Shown: positions 27,076 through 37,101, counted from the first letter of the stretch. The stretch is DNA of 64,000 bases from Flavobacterium cauense R2A-7 (GCF_000498475.1 NZ_AVBI01000019.1:1-64000); one strand, 5' to 3'. Numbers and translations are program-made. Notes: generated by a model not told the origin, from the sequence alone.

Positions 27076-27837
27076 ATGAACAGGTGTTTCATGCCCATTT
27101 TGATTAGTTTTCTTATAACAGTATCCTGTCAGCAATTAAATGATACTAAAGTAATTGGCGCTCGAATTGAAAACTCTTACCAAGATTGGTGGTTGTATTA
27201 TAACGATTCCATAAAACTTTCTTCAGAATTTAAACCGCATGACGCTAATTTAAAGGAAGTCAGTAAAGAAGTTTTTTTAAAATCGCTTTGTACGGGAAAA
27301 TACATTCCGTTGCGTTGTTCTTCGGATAAGCAGAATAACACTTATAAACTTTATGAGTTGAAGCCAAATGCAGATGAAAATATAAGCAGTACAATGCAAA
27401 ATGTTGCCCAGACCGAATTGAATAATTTTCTGAAAGAAGGGCAGCAAATGAAACCTTTTCGTTTTGTCGATTTAAACGGTCATGTGCATACTTCCGAAAA
27501 TACAAAAGGAAAAATAGTAATACTGAAATGCTGGTTCATTCATTGTAAAAAATGTGTGGAAGAAATGCCGGAACTGAATAAAATAGTGCAACAGTATAAA
27601 AACCGCGACGATATCGTTTTTGTGAGTTTGGCTTCTGATTCTGAAGCAGCGCTGAAAAAATTCCTTTCCAAATGTAATTTTGATTATGCGGTTGTGCCCA
27701 ATCAGAAAGAATTTATGGATTCAGCTTTAAATTTAGAAATCTATCCGACACATTTCATTATCAATAAAAGAGGGATAATTACTAAAGTTGTTAACGATGT
27801 AAAGTATGTTGAAGAAGCAATAAAAGCTATCGAATAA
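27076..27837 (+). CDS. TlpA-like thioredoxin-fold lipoprotein
   Basis: 253 residues from the ATG at 27076. A TATATTTG box at 27045-27052 lies between this ATG and an in-frame ATG at 27022, favouring the later start. Lipobox TVSC. The C-terminal AhpC/TSA-thioredoxin domain starts near PFRFVDLNGHVHTSENTKGK, with redox motif CKKC in WFIHCKKCVEEMPEL and a cis-Pro loop YPTHFII. The N-terminal 130 residues have no family I recognise. A periplasmic thiol reductase or oxidoreductase is inferred. It converges on the next gene with a 2-bp gap. Confidence 0.85.
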   Translation: MNRCFMPILISFLITVSCQQLNDTKVIGARIENSYQDWWLYYNDSIKLSSEFKPHDANLKEVSKEVFLKSLCTGKYIPLRCSSDKQNNTYKLYELKPNADENISSTMQNVAQTELNNFLKEGQQMKPFRFVDLNGHVHTSENTKGKIVILKCWFIHCKKCVEEMPELNKIVQQYKNRDDIVFVSLASDSEAALKKFLSKCNFDYAVVPNQKEFMDSALNLEIYPTHFIINKRGIITKVVNDVKYVEEAIKAIE

Positions 27838-27839
27838 AC

Positions 27840-28574
27840 TTATTTCGGAATCAAATCGCAATACCAAAACCCATAATCAAAAGCATCCGAATCGTTAGTG
27901 TCGCAAACTGTGTTAGAAGAATCTGTTTTTGGTTTTTCATATTTGCGATACACCACTTCGCCAATTTCAAAAGCAATTGGTTTTGAGAAAATCGGTCCGT
28001 CGAAAGTGAAGGTGTGAAATTCGCCGTTTTCACCGCAAACATCAACATCATCAGGCAAATCGGCTATGAATTGTTCGTCGATTATTTTTCCGGCAAAACT
28101 TTTATCGAGATTGCGTTCGTTTACGCAGGTTACAACCGTTTTAAAACCCAAATCCAAAAACTCCTGAAGCAAAACTTTGGTATCAATTTTCCACAACGGA
28201 AAGATGCCTTCGAGTTGCATTTCGGCTAATTTGTCTTCACGGTATTTTCGTAAATCTTCCAGAAAAATATCACCGAAAATAGATTGTGTCACACCATTAT
28301 CTGTAAATTCCTTTAATGTTTTACGCATCACCTCTTCGTAAACTTCCATTGTGGGTATTTCTGGAATTTCCATTTTATAAAGTGGTAAACCGATGCTTTC
28401 GGCTTGTTGTTCCAAAAGTTCTGCGCGAACGCCATGCATCGAAATGCGATTGTATTGTTTATTCACACTCGTAAGCAACGAAACAATTTCGATATCCGGA
28501 TGCTGAAGGGTTTTGTATAATGCCAGCGCCGAATCTTTTCCGCTGCTCCAATTAAAAATGGCTTTCTTTTTCAT
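27840..28574 (-). CDS. Dph6-like PP-loop ATP pyrophosphatase
   Basis: 244 residues from the ATG at 28574 (MKKKAIFNWSSGKDSALALY). Longer in-frame starts would overlap the divergent peptidase promoter region. The PP-loop SSGKDS is near residue 10, and FGDIFLEDLRKYRE plus GENGEFHTFTFDGP are signatures of the diphthine-ammonia ligase-like family. Bacteria make no diphthamide, so the true substrate is unknown; adenylation of a small carboxylate is the family chemistry. Confidence 0.83.
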   Translation of the reverse strand: MKKKAIFNWSSGKDSALALYKTLQHPDIEIVSLLTSVNKQYNRISMHGVRAELLEQQAESIGLPLYKMEIPEIPTMEVYEEVMRKTLKEFTDNGVTQSIFGDIFLEDLRKYREDKLAEMQLEGIFPLWKIDTKVLLQEFLDLGFKTVVTCVNERNLDKSFAGKIIDEQFIADLPDDVDVCGENGEFHTFTFDGPIFSKPIAFEIGEVVYRKYEKPKTDSSNTVCDTNDSDAFDYGFWYCDLIPK

Positions 28575-28741
28575 GTGTAGATAATATTTGTTTTTTATTG
28601 GAACATGGTATCCCAATAAAAAAAAATAGTCATTAGTGATTGCGTTTTCCAATCATGGGATTTCACAAAGTTGAATTTGATTGTAAACTTACTAAAAAGT
28701 CCGAAATTCCTTTGTATTTTTGGAATTCTGATAGCATAAAA

Positions 28742-30802
28742 ATGAAATATTTATTCCTCTTTATAACCCCATTTGTTTTCGCACAACAAACCAAGAAAGT
28801 CGATTTTATATCGATAAACGCTCATTTACAACCCAACGCTATTGAGAAATCGATTAGCGGAAAGGTGATTTATGATTTCGTAGTAAAATCGAAAATAGAT
28901 ACAATTAAAATCGATGCGATCAAGATGGAGTTTTCGGAAATGAAAATCAACGGAAAATCGGTTCCATTCAAAAATTCGGGTAAATCACTCAATCTTTATC
29001 AAGGTTTCAAGAAAGGAAAGAATAAAGTGGAATTTTCATATTCAGCTAAACCAAAACAAACCATGTATTTTGTTGGAGATGCTGCTACGGGTCAAATTTG
29101 GACGCAAGGACAAGGAAAATATACATCGCATTGGCTACCAAGTTTTGACGATGTGAACGAGAAAGTCGTTTTTAATGTATCGGTTGATTTCCGAAATGAT
29201 TTTGAAGTACTTTCCAACGGTGTTTTGAAAAATGTCAGTCATAACAGTAAAGGAAACATCAAAACCTGGAGCTATCAGATGCAAAAACCCATGAGTTCGT
29301 ATTTGGTTATGCTTGCCATCGGGAAATTTATTAAGCAAACTGAAACTTCAAAATCAGGAACCGATTTGGAATTCTATGTTAAAAAAGAAGATGCTTCAAA
29401 ATTCGCCACAACCTACAAACATTCTAAAGAAATTTTCGATTTTTTTGAACGCGAAATAGGAGTGAATTATCCTTGGGAAGTCTACCGTCAGGTTCCGGCG
29501 ATGGATTTTTTATATGCCGGAATGGAGAACACCAGTTCAACAATCTTCGCTCAGGATTTTGTAGTGGATGAAATCGGTTATAACGACAGAAGTTATGTAA
29601 ACGTGAATGCACATGAATTGGCCCATCAGTGGTTTGGTGACATGATTACGGCACAATCCGGAAAACACCATTGGTTGCAGGAAGGATTTGCTACGTATTA
29701 TGCACTTTTGGCTGAAAAAGAATTGTTTGGAGAAGACCATTTTAATTTTGAATTGTATCAAACGGCGGAAGCCTTGCAAAGAGCGTCCATAACCGATACC
29801 ATTCCGCTGATGAATGAAAAGGCAAGCTCACTGTCCTTTTATCAGAAAGGCGCCTGGGCGTTGCATTATTTGCGTACCAATATTGGTGATGATGTTTTCA
29901 GAAAAGCAGTTAAAAATTATCTGGACAACTACGGATTCAAAAATGTAAATACCGATGATTTTCTAGCTGAGGTAAATAAAGTATCCAAATTTGACACCAA
30001 TACATTTAAGAAAGTATGGTTGGAACAATCCGGGTTTCAAGTGCAGGAAGCGTTGGCGATATTGAAACAGAACAAATTCATTTCCGATTATCTGGCGTTG
30101 TCCGAACAGTTTGAAAAGCCTTTCTCCGAAAAAAAGCAACAATTTGAAACGATTTTGAGTTCAGATGCCTTTTATCCGTTGAAGGAAGAAGTAATTTATC
30201 AGGTTCAGGAAGTGCCGTTTGAAGAGAAGAAAGAATTACTTGTAAAGGCAATGCAAACCAATAATCTGAAAGTTAGACAAGCAATTGCCGTTACGATGAA
30301 GCAAATTCCTTCGGATTTCAAATCGGAATACAATACGTTGTTAAATGATGCGTCCTATCAGACCAGGGAAATCACGTTTAAAAACCTGATGGGGCAATTT
30401 CCGGAGGAGCGATTTAGTTTGTTAGACAAAACTAAGGATTGGATGGGTTTCAATGATAAAAAATTGCGAATTGCATGGCTCACTTTGGCTCTGGCTACAA
30501 AAGACTATCAAAACGTGAATAAAGTTACATTCTATGATGAATTGTTAGGATATTCTACACCAAAATTTGAAGCAAACACCAGACAAAACGCCATCGTAAA
30601 CCTTTTGTTTTTAAATAAAGCCGATAAAAATGTATTGCCCAATCTCGTAAACGGATTAACACATCATAAATGGCAATTCACCAAATTCTGTCGGGAGAAA
30701 ATCAGAGAGATGGTTAAACAAGATACTTTTAAAAAATATTTTGAGGAATTATTGCCGACTTTACCGGAGCCTGAAAAAGTACAATTGCAGAAATTATTGT
30801 AA
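28742..30802 (+). CDS. M1-family aminopeptidase, exported
   Basis: 686 residues from the ATG at 28742, preceded by a TATTTTTG box at 28715-28722. Signal peptide MKYLFLFITPFVFAQQ. Gluzincin domain with AGMENTSST (the GAMEN-type loop), HELAHQWFG zinc motif and the third ligand Glu in LQEGFATYYALLAE. The C-terminal third consists of helical repeats. Removes N-terminal residues from peptides in the periplasm or outside. Single gene. Confidence 0.92.
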   Translation: MKYLFLFITPFVFAQQTKKVDFISINAHLQPNAIEKSISGKVIYDFVVKSKIDTIKIDAIKMEFSEMKINGKSVPFKNSGKSLNLYQGFKKGKNKVEFSYSAKPKQTMYFVGDAATGQIWTQGQGKYTSHWLPSFDDVNEKVVFNVSVDFRNDFEVLSNGVLKNVSHNSKGNIKTWSYQMQKPMSSYLVMLAIGKFIKQTETSKSGTDLEFYVKKEDASKFATTYKHSKEIFDFFEREIGVNYPWEVYRQVPAMDFLYAGMENTSSTIFAQDFVVDEIGYNDRSYVNVNAHELAHQWFGDMITAQSGKHHWLQEGFATYYALLAEKELFGEDHFNFELYQTAEALQRASITDTIPLMNEKASSLSFYQKGAWALHYLRTNIGDDVFRKAVKNYLDNYGFKNVNTDDFLAEVNKVSKFDTNTFKKVWLEQSGFQVQEALAILKQNKFISDYLALSEQFEKPFSEKKQQFETILSSDAFYPLKEEVIYQVQEVPFEEKKELLVKAMQTNNLKVRQAIAVTMKQIPSDFKSEYNTLLNDASYQTREITFKNLMGQFPEERFSLLDKTKDWMGFNDKKLRIAWLTLALATKDYQNVNKVTFYDELLGYSTPKFEANTRQNAIVNLLFLNKADKNVLPNLVNGLTHHKWQFTKFCREKIREMVKQDTFKKYFEELLPTLPEPEKVQLQKLL

Positions 30803-30852
30803 GAATTGTATGTTGTTATTTAAAAAAAAGTATCTTTATAAAAAAAGGTTAT

Positions 30853-31344
30853 ATGAAATTAAGGAATATTTTTTTGGGAAGTATTTTTACTTTAATATTA
30901 TTTGTTAGTTGTGATCGAAATGATGACAGCAATTCGGAAAGAGATGCATTGGCTACCGAATATATTTCGTATCAAGTAGATAGTGGAGAAACTATTTTTG
31001 CATATGATATTGATTGGGCAGGTCCAATTCCAATTTTAGGAGGGGGATTAGGGACAGAATTATGGGTTGTAGGAAGGACAGCAACTGGTCAAAATATTCA
31101 AGTAACCGGAGATATAAGCACTCCTGGAGTATATACAACAGACACATATCATTATGGTATTTCAGGTCCTTTTGGAGGTATATATGCCGGTTGGGGAGAT
31201 ACACCAGTAAACACTATGTCTTTTAATTTGATTAATCATGGAAATATTGGGGAATATATAGATTTGACTTTTAGCGGGACATATACCAATGATACAGGGG
31301 TTCACACCTTAAACGGTGTTGTCCATGTAGTCAGAAGTAGATAA
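30853..31344 (+). CDS. small lipoprotein of unknown function
   Basis: 163 residues. Lipobox FVSC (C20), an acidic linker DRNDDSNSERD, then a glycine-rich beta domain with GPIPILGGGLGTELW, GPFGGIYAGWGD and a final THTLNGVV-like strand pair. The pattern suggests a small lipid-anchored beta sandwich; I do not recognise the family. A TATCTTTA box at 30831-30838 with TTG at 30806-30808 is a weak promoter. Confidence 0.7.
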   Translation: MKLRNIFLGSIFTLILFVSCDRNDDSNSERDALATEYISYQVDSGETIFAYDIDWAGPIPILGGGLGTELWVVGRTATGQNIQVTGDISTPGVYTTDTYHYGISGPFGGIYAGWGDTPVNTMSFNLINHGNIGEYIDLTFSGTYTNDTGVHTLNGVVHVVRSR

Positions 31345-31380
31345 TAAAAAAAGCCCTGAATTTTTCAGGGCTTTTTTTAT
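31345..31380. terminator. bidirectional terminator
   Basis: AAAAAGCCCTGAA / TTCAGGGCTTTTT stem between convergent genes, with A run left and T run right. Confidence 0.9.
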
Positions 31381-31898
31381 TATCCGATTACTTCGGCAAT
31401 TTCATTTTTGATGAAAGAAAGTGCCAATACGGTAGGCGACTGACTCTCCATTAAATTGGTCAGTATTGTTTCTCTTAACTTATCGGCATTTTCAACCTGT
31501 AACGTTGTTTTTCGGATGGTTTGAATAATCGTATTTTTCGCTGTAAGGATGATGTTCCAGCATTCATCTGAAATATATACTTGTTGCGTCAGGTTGTGTT
31601 CAAATTCCTGTTCGATATGGCGAATCAAAAGCGCTTCATAATCGTTTTTATCGGTAGAAAGCGGAGCAATCCGAACCAATAATTTACCCGGATTAATACG
31701 TTCTAAAAACAAGGCCATTCGCTCATACGCCTGTAAACGCAAAGGTAAAGCTGTTTTCTGACCTTCTTTGTGCAATAAAAAGCGTCTTCGTCCTTCTTCG
31801 TTTTTTAAATACGAATTAAAAAAATAATAGGCCACTCCGCCCGTAATCAATGAGGGAAGTGAATAGGCTGCTATTTCAATGATTTTTGAGTAATCCAT
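31380..31898 (-). CDS. conserved membrane-anchored protein of unknown function
   Basis: 172 residues. One N-terminal transmembrane helix (about residues 10-30), then a charged, mostly helical cytosolic part with EGRRRFLLHKEGQKTALPLRLQAYERMALFLERI, which I recall as conserved among flavobacterial hypothetical proteins (DUF7935-like). A TATTTTTG box on the minus strand (31918-31925) is its likely -7 element. No enzymatic motif seen. Confidence 0.75.
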   Translation of the reverse strand: MDYSKIIEIAAYSLPSLITGGVAYYFFNSYLKNEEGRRRFLLHKEGQKTALPLRLQAYERMALFLERINPGKLLVRIAPLSTDKNDYEALLIRHIEQEFEHNLTQQVYISDECWNIILTAKNTIIQTIRKTTLQVENADKLRETILTNLMESQSPTVLALSFIKNEIAEVIG

Positions 31899-31943
31899 TT
31901 TTTTTGTTTTATTTCTACAAAAATAAAAGAATATTAATATTGG

Positions 31944-31977
31944 TTTGTATTTACTGTAGTCTTTTTATTTATTTTTG
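31944..31977 (+). promoter_or_regulatory. promoter of the first carboxypeptidase-regulatory-domain gene
   Basis: TTTG at 31944-31947, 22 nt, TATTTTTG at 31970-31977. The start codon follows 20 bp later. Confidence 0.55.
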
Positions 31978-31997
31978 TTTAACCTCAAAAGAAACCT

Positions 31998-33170
31998 ATG
32001 AATAAGGTCTTACTTGCTTTGCTGCTATTTGTTTCTTTCAATGTTTTCTCTCAGAATGTTGAAATTACAGTAGCTCTTAAAGATTACGAAACAAACCTTC
32101 CAATCGAAGACGCTTCGATTACAGTACTCAATACAAAACAGGGTTTGGTCAGTAATAAAGACGGTATTTTTAAAATTTCATTGGAAAAACCTTCTAAGAT
32201 TCAAATTTCACATACTTCTTACAAAACCATTACGGTCAATTCGGCTTCCTTAAAACTGAAGGAGAATATCATTTACATGGATAGCAGTAACAAAACGCTG
32301 GAAGAGGTTATTATCACCACAAAACATCCACAGGAAATTTTAAAAAAACTGGTTCAGAATTCCAGCGATAAATTAACCATTCCGGTAAATCTTAAAATTT
32401 ATGTCAGAGAGTTTTTTAAACGGAATGATAAATATACTTCCTTTAATGATGGACTTCTGAATTTCTACATTCAGGGAAGACCAACGAATGTTAAAACCGA
32501 TATTCTTGTAGAACAAAATCGTTTTTATGGACTTATTGATGATGTGGTTGATGAAAGTACGTTAGGCTATAACTTGAACGACATCATGGGGAATTACTAC
32601 GAATTTAAATATCTGAATAAGGTTGTTGAAGCCTATTCGAAGAAAAAATACGAGTATGAGATTAAAACCTATCCCGGGAATGAGGATTATTATATTATGA
32701 ATATCCGACCGTTGCCAACATTGGATGAATATTTGCCTGATTTTTTCGTGGTCTATGATTATAAAAAGAATATTATTATTGAAATTAATTCTTCCGTACT
32801 TACCGAACGATATGAATTCAAAGGTGTTACCGATTTTTTAGTGATTAAAGGAAAAATCTTTAATTCGGTTTTTAATGCTACCTATAAAAACGATGGCAAA
32901 GACTATTATTTGGCAAATTCCAAAGAAGAAATAGGTTTCAAAACCACCAATAAAAAGAAAGAAGAAGAACGTATTGAAGTCAAAAACTATCTGGTAACCA
33001 CCAATTTCAGTACGAAACCGGTTCCTTATGATAAAACCGATGTTTACAAAGAAAAATCCCTGTTCAATAAACGAAATACCATTTTAACCAACTATTGGGA
33101 ATTTGATTCCGGATTAACTCCAACCGAAGAAGAAAAGAAAATCATCGAAAGTCTGGCGAATAAATTGTAG
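31998..33170 (+). CDS. exported protein with carboxypeptidase-regulatory-like domain, copy 1
   Basis: 390 residues. Signal peptide ending NVFSQ, then a carboxypeptidase D regulatory-like beta-sandwich (about 20-105: LPIEDASITVLNTKQGLVSNKDGIFKI, SHTSYKTITV), followed by a 280-residue domain starting YVREFFKRNDKYTSFNDGLLNFY. There is no TonB plug or barrel, so it is not a SusC. It forms a tandem pair with the next gene, which has the same architecture. Periplasmic or outer-membrane location likely; function unknown. Confidence 0.8.
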   Translation: MNKVLLALLLFVSFNVFSQNVEITVALKDYETNLPIEDASITVLNTKQGLVSNKDGIFKISLEKPSKIQISHTSYKTITVNSASLKLKENIIYMDSSNKTLEEVIITTKHPQEILKKLVQNSSDKLTIPVNLKIYVREFFKRNDKYTSFNDGLLNFYIQGRPTNVKTDILVEQNRFYGLIDDVVDESTLGYNLNDIMGNYYEFKYLNKVVEAYSKKKYEYEIKTYPGNEDYYIMNIRPLPTLDEYLPDFFVVYDYKKNIIIEINSSVLTERYEFKGVTDFLVIKGKIFNSVFNATYKNDGKDYYLANSKEEIGFKTTNKKKEEERIEVKNYLVTTNFSTKPVPYDKTDVYKEKSLFNKRNTILTNYWEFDSGLTPTEEEKKIIESLANKL

Positions 33171-33239
33171 AAAATAAATCGTGTGTAAATGATTTTTCAT
33201 TTAATTTTTTTTGCTTTATTTGTGAGAAAATAAATATAA

Positions 33240-34439
33240 GTGAAAAAATACATCCTGTTTTTATTTGTTTTCATTTGTGCTGGAACAATTGCAGCTCAAG
33301 AAAAAACAATTCGGGTAACGCTTCAAAATGCTGTCACTAAAGAACCAATTCAAAGCGCTTCAGTAGTAGTTAGTAATTCTTCATTGGGTACCATTTCTAA
33401 TGAGGAGGGTGATTTCCAGTTAAGTGTTTCAAAACCTTCAGAAATTATAATTTCGCATTTGGGATATAAAGCTAAAATGTTGTTTTCGGCAGATTGTAGC
33501 GACAAAGGAAGTATTGTTTTACTGGAACCAAACGAGCAAATGTTGGAAGAAGTAATCGTTACCAAATCGCCAATTCATGAAGTTTTGGCTAAGGTAATCG
33601 CTACTTCAAAAGAAAAATTAAACAAGCCAATCGTTTTAAACTCGTATTACCGTGAGTTTGTTAGGGTAAACGATAAATACACACGATTTACCGACGGCTT
33701 ATTGGATTATCATATAAGCGGAACAACAAAAAAAACAAAATCGGATTTAATTGTACACCAAAGCAGGGCCGAAAAATTAATTACTGATGATGATGAAACC
33801 AAGGATATAGCTTCCGGTTTGGATGTTCGTTTAGGAATACGTCGTCAATATGATTTTTATACGATTGAGAAAGTTCTGTTTGATAGTAAAAATTACGAGG
33901 ATTATGAATTTGAATTGAAATCGAAAACTGAAAAATCAGGCAATGAAGTGTATCTTATCAGTTTTCAGCCCAAGGCAGCATTAGAAAAATTTTTGTATAA
34001 AGGGGTAATTGCTTACGACCCGTCTACCAATTTAATTTCCGACTTTGAAATTTATTCCGATTTGGACAATTTGAAATATTCTAAGGTAATTAATATCCTT
34101 ATTGTAAAAGCGATGTTACTCGATATGAGAGTAAAAACATCATTTAAAATCAGTAACGGTAATTACGTTATGGCTTTTTCTTCCAAGAAAGGGAAAATAA
34201 AAGTTTGGAACAAAAGGAAATTCGATGAGGTTCTTGAATATAAAAGTGATTTAGTGGTTACCGATTATAAAAAAGAAGATTTCAGCTACGACCCAAAATC
34301 CGTTTATGATGATAAATCTCTCTATAAAAGAGGAAACAACTATACTACTAAATTTTGGCTTAACACCGGAGCAATGGTCTTAACCGCCGAAGAAACTAAG
34401 ATTATTAGTGAACTCGAAAAAGAATCGAAAGTAAACTAA
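33240..34439 (+). CDS. exported protein with carboxypeptidase-regulatory-like domain, copy 2
   Basis: 399 residues starting with GTG at 33240. Signal peptide ending AGTIAAQ. Same layout as the preceding gene: PIQSASVVVSNSSLGTISNEEGDFQLSV sandwich, then YYREFVRVNDKYTRFTDGLLDYHISG aligned with YVREFFKRNDKYTSFNDGLLNFYIQG of copy 1. The pair is an old tandem duplication with clear divergence. The 69-bp gap has only a weak -7-like TTTATTTG, so co-transcription with copy 1 is likely. Ends at a terminator. Confidence 0.8.
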   Translation: MKKYILFLFVFICAGTIAAQEKTIRVTLQNAVTKEPIQSASVVVSNSSLGTISNEEGDFQLSVSKPSEIIISHLGYKAKMLFSADCSDKGSIVLLEPNEQMLEEVIVTKSPIHEVLAKVIATSKEKLNKPIVLNSYYREFVRVNDKYTRFTDGLLDYHISGTTKKTKSDLIVHQSRAEKLITDDDETKDIASGLDVRLGIRRQYDFYTIEKVLFDSKNYEDYEFELKSKTEKSGNEVYLISFQPKAALEKFLYKGVIAYDPSTNLISDFEIYSDLDNLKYSKVINILIVKAMLLDMRVKTSFKISNGNYVMAFSSKKGKIKVWNKRKFDEVLEYKSDLVVTDYKKEDFSYDPKSVYDDKSLYKRGNNYTTKFWLNTGAMVLTAEETKIISELEKESKVN

Positions 34440-34450
34440 AGAATAATTAA

Positions 34451-34479
34451 GACATTCAACACTTGAATGTCTTTTTTTT
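34451..34479 (+). terminator. intrinsic terminator after the paralogue pair
   Basis: GACATTCAA / TTGAATGTC stem, loop CAC, T run. The TTG of the right arm (34463-34465) stands 19 nt before TATTTTTG (34485-34492), so the pcrA promoter may overlap this terminator. Confidence 0.87.
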
Positions 34480-34554
34480 ATATTTATTTTTGTCGATTAT
34501 AATATCATGAACTAAGAAATACAGTTTACTTTGAGACTCAGCGATTCCAATAAA

Positions 34555-36885
34555 ATGCAACAGATAATAAATCAGCTTAACGAAGCGCAACGTGCACCCG
34601 TACTGCAAAAAGACGGTCCAATGATTGTAATTGCGGGAGCCGGTTCCGGAAAAACCCGTGTGTTAACTGTTCGTATTGCCAATTTAATTCACTTAGGTGT
34701 AGATGCTTTTAACATCCTTTCGTTGACGTTTACCAACAAAGCGGCACGTGAAATGAAAAAACGTATTACCGATATCGTTGGTCCCGAAGCAAAAAACCTT
34801 TGGATGGGAACTTTTCACTCGGTTTTTGCCAAGATATTGCGAATCGAAGCCGATAAATTAGGTTATCCGAGTAATTTCACTATTTATGATGCACAGGATT
34901 CCGTGCGTTTGATCGGTCAGATTATCAAAGAAATGCAGTTGGATAAAGACATCTATAAACCTAAACAGGTTTTCGGAAGAATCTCGTCTTATAAAAACAG
35001 TCTGATTACCGTAAAAGCTTATTTCAACAATCCCGAACTGATGGAAGCCGATGCGATGAGTAAAAAGCCAAGAATCGGTGAAATTTATCAGCAGTACGTA
35101 GAGCGTTGTTTCAAATCGGGCGCAATGGATTTTGATGATTTATTGTTGAAAACCAATGAGTTGTTAAACCGTTTTCCGGATGTTTTGGCGAAATACCAAG
35201 ACCGATTCCGATACATTTTGGTGGATGAGTACCAAGATACAAACCATTCGCAATATCTGATTGTTCGTGCCTTGTCCGACCGATTTCAAAATATTTGTGT
35301 GGTAGGAGATGATGCGCAGAGTATTTATGCTTTCCGTGGAGCGAATATCAATAACATTCTGAATTTCCAAAAAGATTACGAAGGTGTTCAGACGTACCGA
35401 TTGGAGCAAAATTACCGCTCGACCAAAAATATTGTAGAAGCTGCTAATACAATCATTGACAAGAATAAAACGAAATTGGAGAAGGTGGTTTGGACCGCCA
35501 ATGATTTCGGACCAAAAATTAAAATTCACCGCAGTTTAACCGATGGGGAAGAAGGCCGTTTTGTAGCCTCCACCATTTTCGAGGAAAAAATGCAAAAGCA
35601 AATGATGAACGGTCAGTTTGCGATTTTATACCGAACCAACGCACAATCCCGTGCGATGGAGGATGCCTTACGAAAAAGAGATATTCCCTACCGTATTTAT
35701 GGCGGATTGTCGTTCTACCAGCGCAAGGAAATCAAAGATGTTTTGTGTTATTTACGATTGGTCATCAACCCGAAAGACGAAGAAGCTTTAGTACGCGTTA
35801 TCAATTATCCGGCGCGTGGAATCGGTAATTCAACTATTGAAAAACTTACGGTTGCAGCCAATCATTACAAACGTTCCATTTTTGAAGTGATGGAACATAT
35901 CGATAAAATCGATTTAAAACTGAATTCGGGTACCAAAAGTAAGTTGCAGGATTTTGTGATGATGATTAAGAGTTTTCAAATCATCAATGAAAATCAGGAT
36001 GCACTTTATTTAACCGATCACGTTACCAAGAAAACCGGATTGATTCAGGAACTTAAAAAAGACGGAACGCCGGAAGGGATTGCCCGCATTGAAAACATAG
36101 AGGTTTTAATGGGCGGTATCAAGGATTTCATCGAAGGACAAAAAGAAGTTGACGGTGCCCGTGGTGCGTTATCCGAATTCCTGGAAGATGTCGCATTGGC
36201 AACCGATTTAGATAACGATACCGGAGATGACGACCGCGTGGCCTTGATGACGATTCACTTAGCTAAAGGACTGGAATTCCCAACCGTATTTATAGTGGGA
36301 ATGGAGGAAGATTTGTTCCCGAGCGCGATGAGTATGAACACCCGAAGCGAACTGGAAGAAGAACGACGTTTGTTCTACGTAGCCTTGACCCGTGCGGAAC
36401 ATCAGGCGTATTTAACCTATGCGCAATCGAGGTATCGTTGGGGGAAACTGGTAGACAGCGAACCTTCGCGTTTCATCGAAGAAATCGATTCGCAATATCT
36501 GGAATATTTAACGCCGGTAGAAACCAATTATCGTTACAAACCAATGATTAATACCGATATTTTTGGAGATGTAGACAAATCGAAATTGCGTTTGGCAAAA
36601 CCAATAGCAGGAACACCGCCGAAACATATTACCAGTAATGAGCCAAGTCCTAATTTAAATATTCGTAAATTGAAGCCTGTTTCGGGTTCAGCGCCAAGTG
36701 GTTCAGCAAATTTGTTTGATAATAATCTGGCGGTAGGGAATGTCGTAATGCACGAAAGATTCGGAAAAGGACAGATACTTAATCTGGAAGGCGTCGGAGC
36801 CGATAAAAAAGCCGAAATCAAATTTGAGGTTGGCGGAATCAAGAAATTATTGTTGCGTTTTGCGAAGTTAGATGTGATTGGATAA
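34555..36885 (+). CDS. UvrD/PcrA-type DNA helicase
   Basis: 776 residues from the ATG at 34555. A TTG eight codons earlier is possible. Superfamily 1A motifs in order: I AGAGSGKTRVL, Ia TFTNKAAREM, II DEYQDTN, III GDDAQSIYAFRGA, IV YRTNAQSRAMED, V TIHLAKGLEFP, VI RRLFYVALTRA. A C-terminal Tudor-like segment (VGNVVMHERFGKGQIL) is typical of PcrA and could contact RNA polymerase. Roles in repair and in removing protein from DNA are inferred from the family. Confidence 0.94.
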   Translation: MQQIINQLNEAQRAPVLQKDGPMIVIAGAGSGKTRVLTVRIANLIHLGVDAFNILSLTFTNKAAREMKKRITDIVGPEAKNLWMGTFHSVFAKILRIEADKLGYPSNFTIYDAQDSVRLIGQIIKEMQLDKDIYKPKQVFGRISSYKNSLITVKAYFNNPELMEADAMSKKPRIGEIYQQYVERCFKSGAMDFDDLLLKTNELLNRFPDVLAKYQDRFRYILVDEYQDTNHSQYLIVRALSDRFQNICVVGDDAQSIYAFRGANINNILNFQKDYEGVQTYRLEQNYRSTKNIVEAANTIIDKNKTKLEKVVWTANDFGPKIKIHRSLTDGEEGRFVASTIFEEKMQKQMMNGQFAILYRTNAQSRAMEDALRKRDIPYRIYGGLSFYQRKEIKDVLCYLRLVINPKDEEALVRVINYPARGIGNSTIEKLTVAANHYKRSIFEVMEHIDKIDLKLNSGTKSKLQDFVMMIKSFQIINENQDALYLTDHVTKKTGLIQELKKDGTPEGIARIENIEVLMGGIKDFIEGQKEVDGARGALSEFLEDVALATDLDNDTGDDDRVALMTIHLAKGLEFPTVFIVGMEEDLFPSAMSMNTRSELEEERRLFYVALTRAEHQAYLTYAQSRYRWGKLVDSEPSRFIEEIDSQYLEYLTPVETNYRYKPMINTDIFGDVDKSKLRLAKPIAGTPPKHITSNEPSPNLNIRKLKPVSGSAPSGSANLFDNNLAVGNVVMHERFGKGQILNLEGVGADKKAEIKFEVGGIKKLLLRFAKLDVIG

Positions 36886-36897
36886 ACTTATAAGATT

Positions 36898-37101
36898 ATG
36901 AATATTTTTAAAAAAGTAAACTGGAAGACGTTCTTCATTTTTTTTGTTGTGTTTACGTTGATGAATGGTGTTGTAATTCCAAAATTCATTAATAATGAAG
37001 AGATTACAGTACCGCGAATTCTAATTTCGATAGTTGTTTCTTCGATAGTAAGTTTTATTTTGAGTTTAACGGTCAAACCTAAAAGCGATAGTAACGAATA
37101 A
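36898..37101 (+). CDS. small two-helix membrane protein
   Basis: 67 residues, starting 12 bp after the helicase gene. Basic start MNIFKKVNWK, a first helix TFFIFFVVFTLMNGVVIP, a second ILISIVVSSIVSFILSL, and a hydrophilic tail VKPKSDSNE: a good topology for a real protein. Probably on the helicase transcript. No family recognised. Confidence 0.65.
   Translation: MNIFKKVNWKTFFIFFVVFTLMNGVVIPKFINNEEITVPRILISIVVSSIVSFILSLTVKPKSDSNE

Noticed and set aside
36898..37101. Toxin-antitoxin or phage holin reading of the small membrane protein
   Set aside because: There is no partner gene, lysis module or antisense RNA; two helices and a polar tail are not specific.
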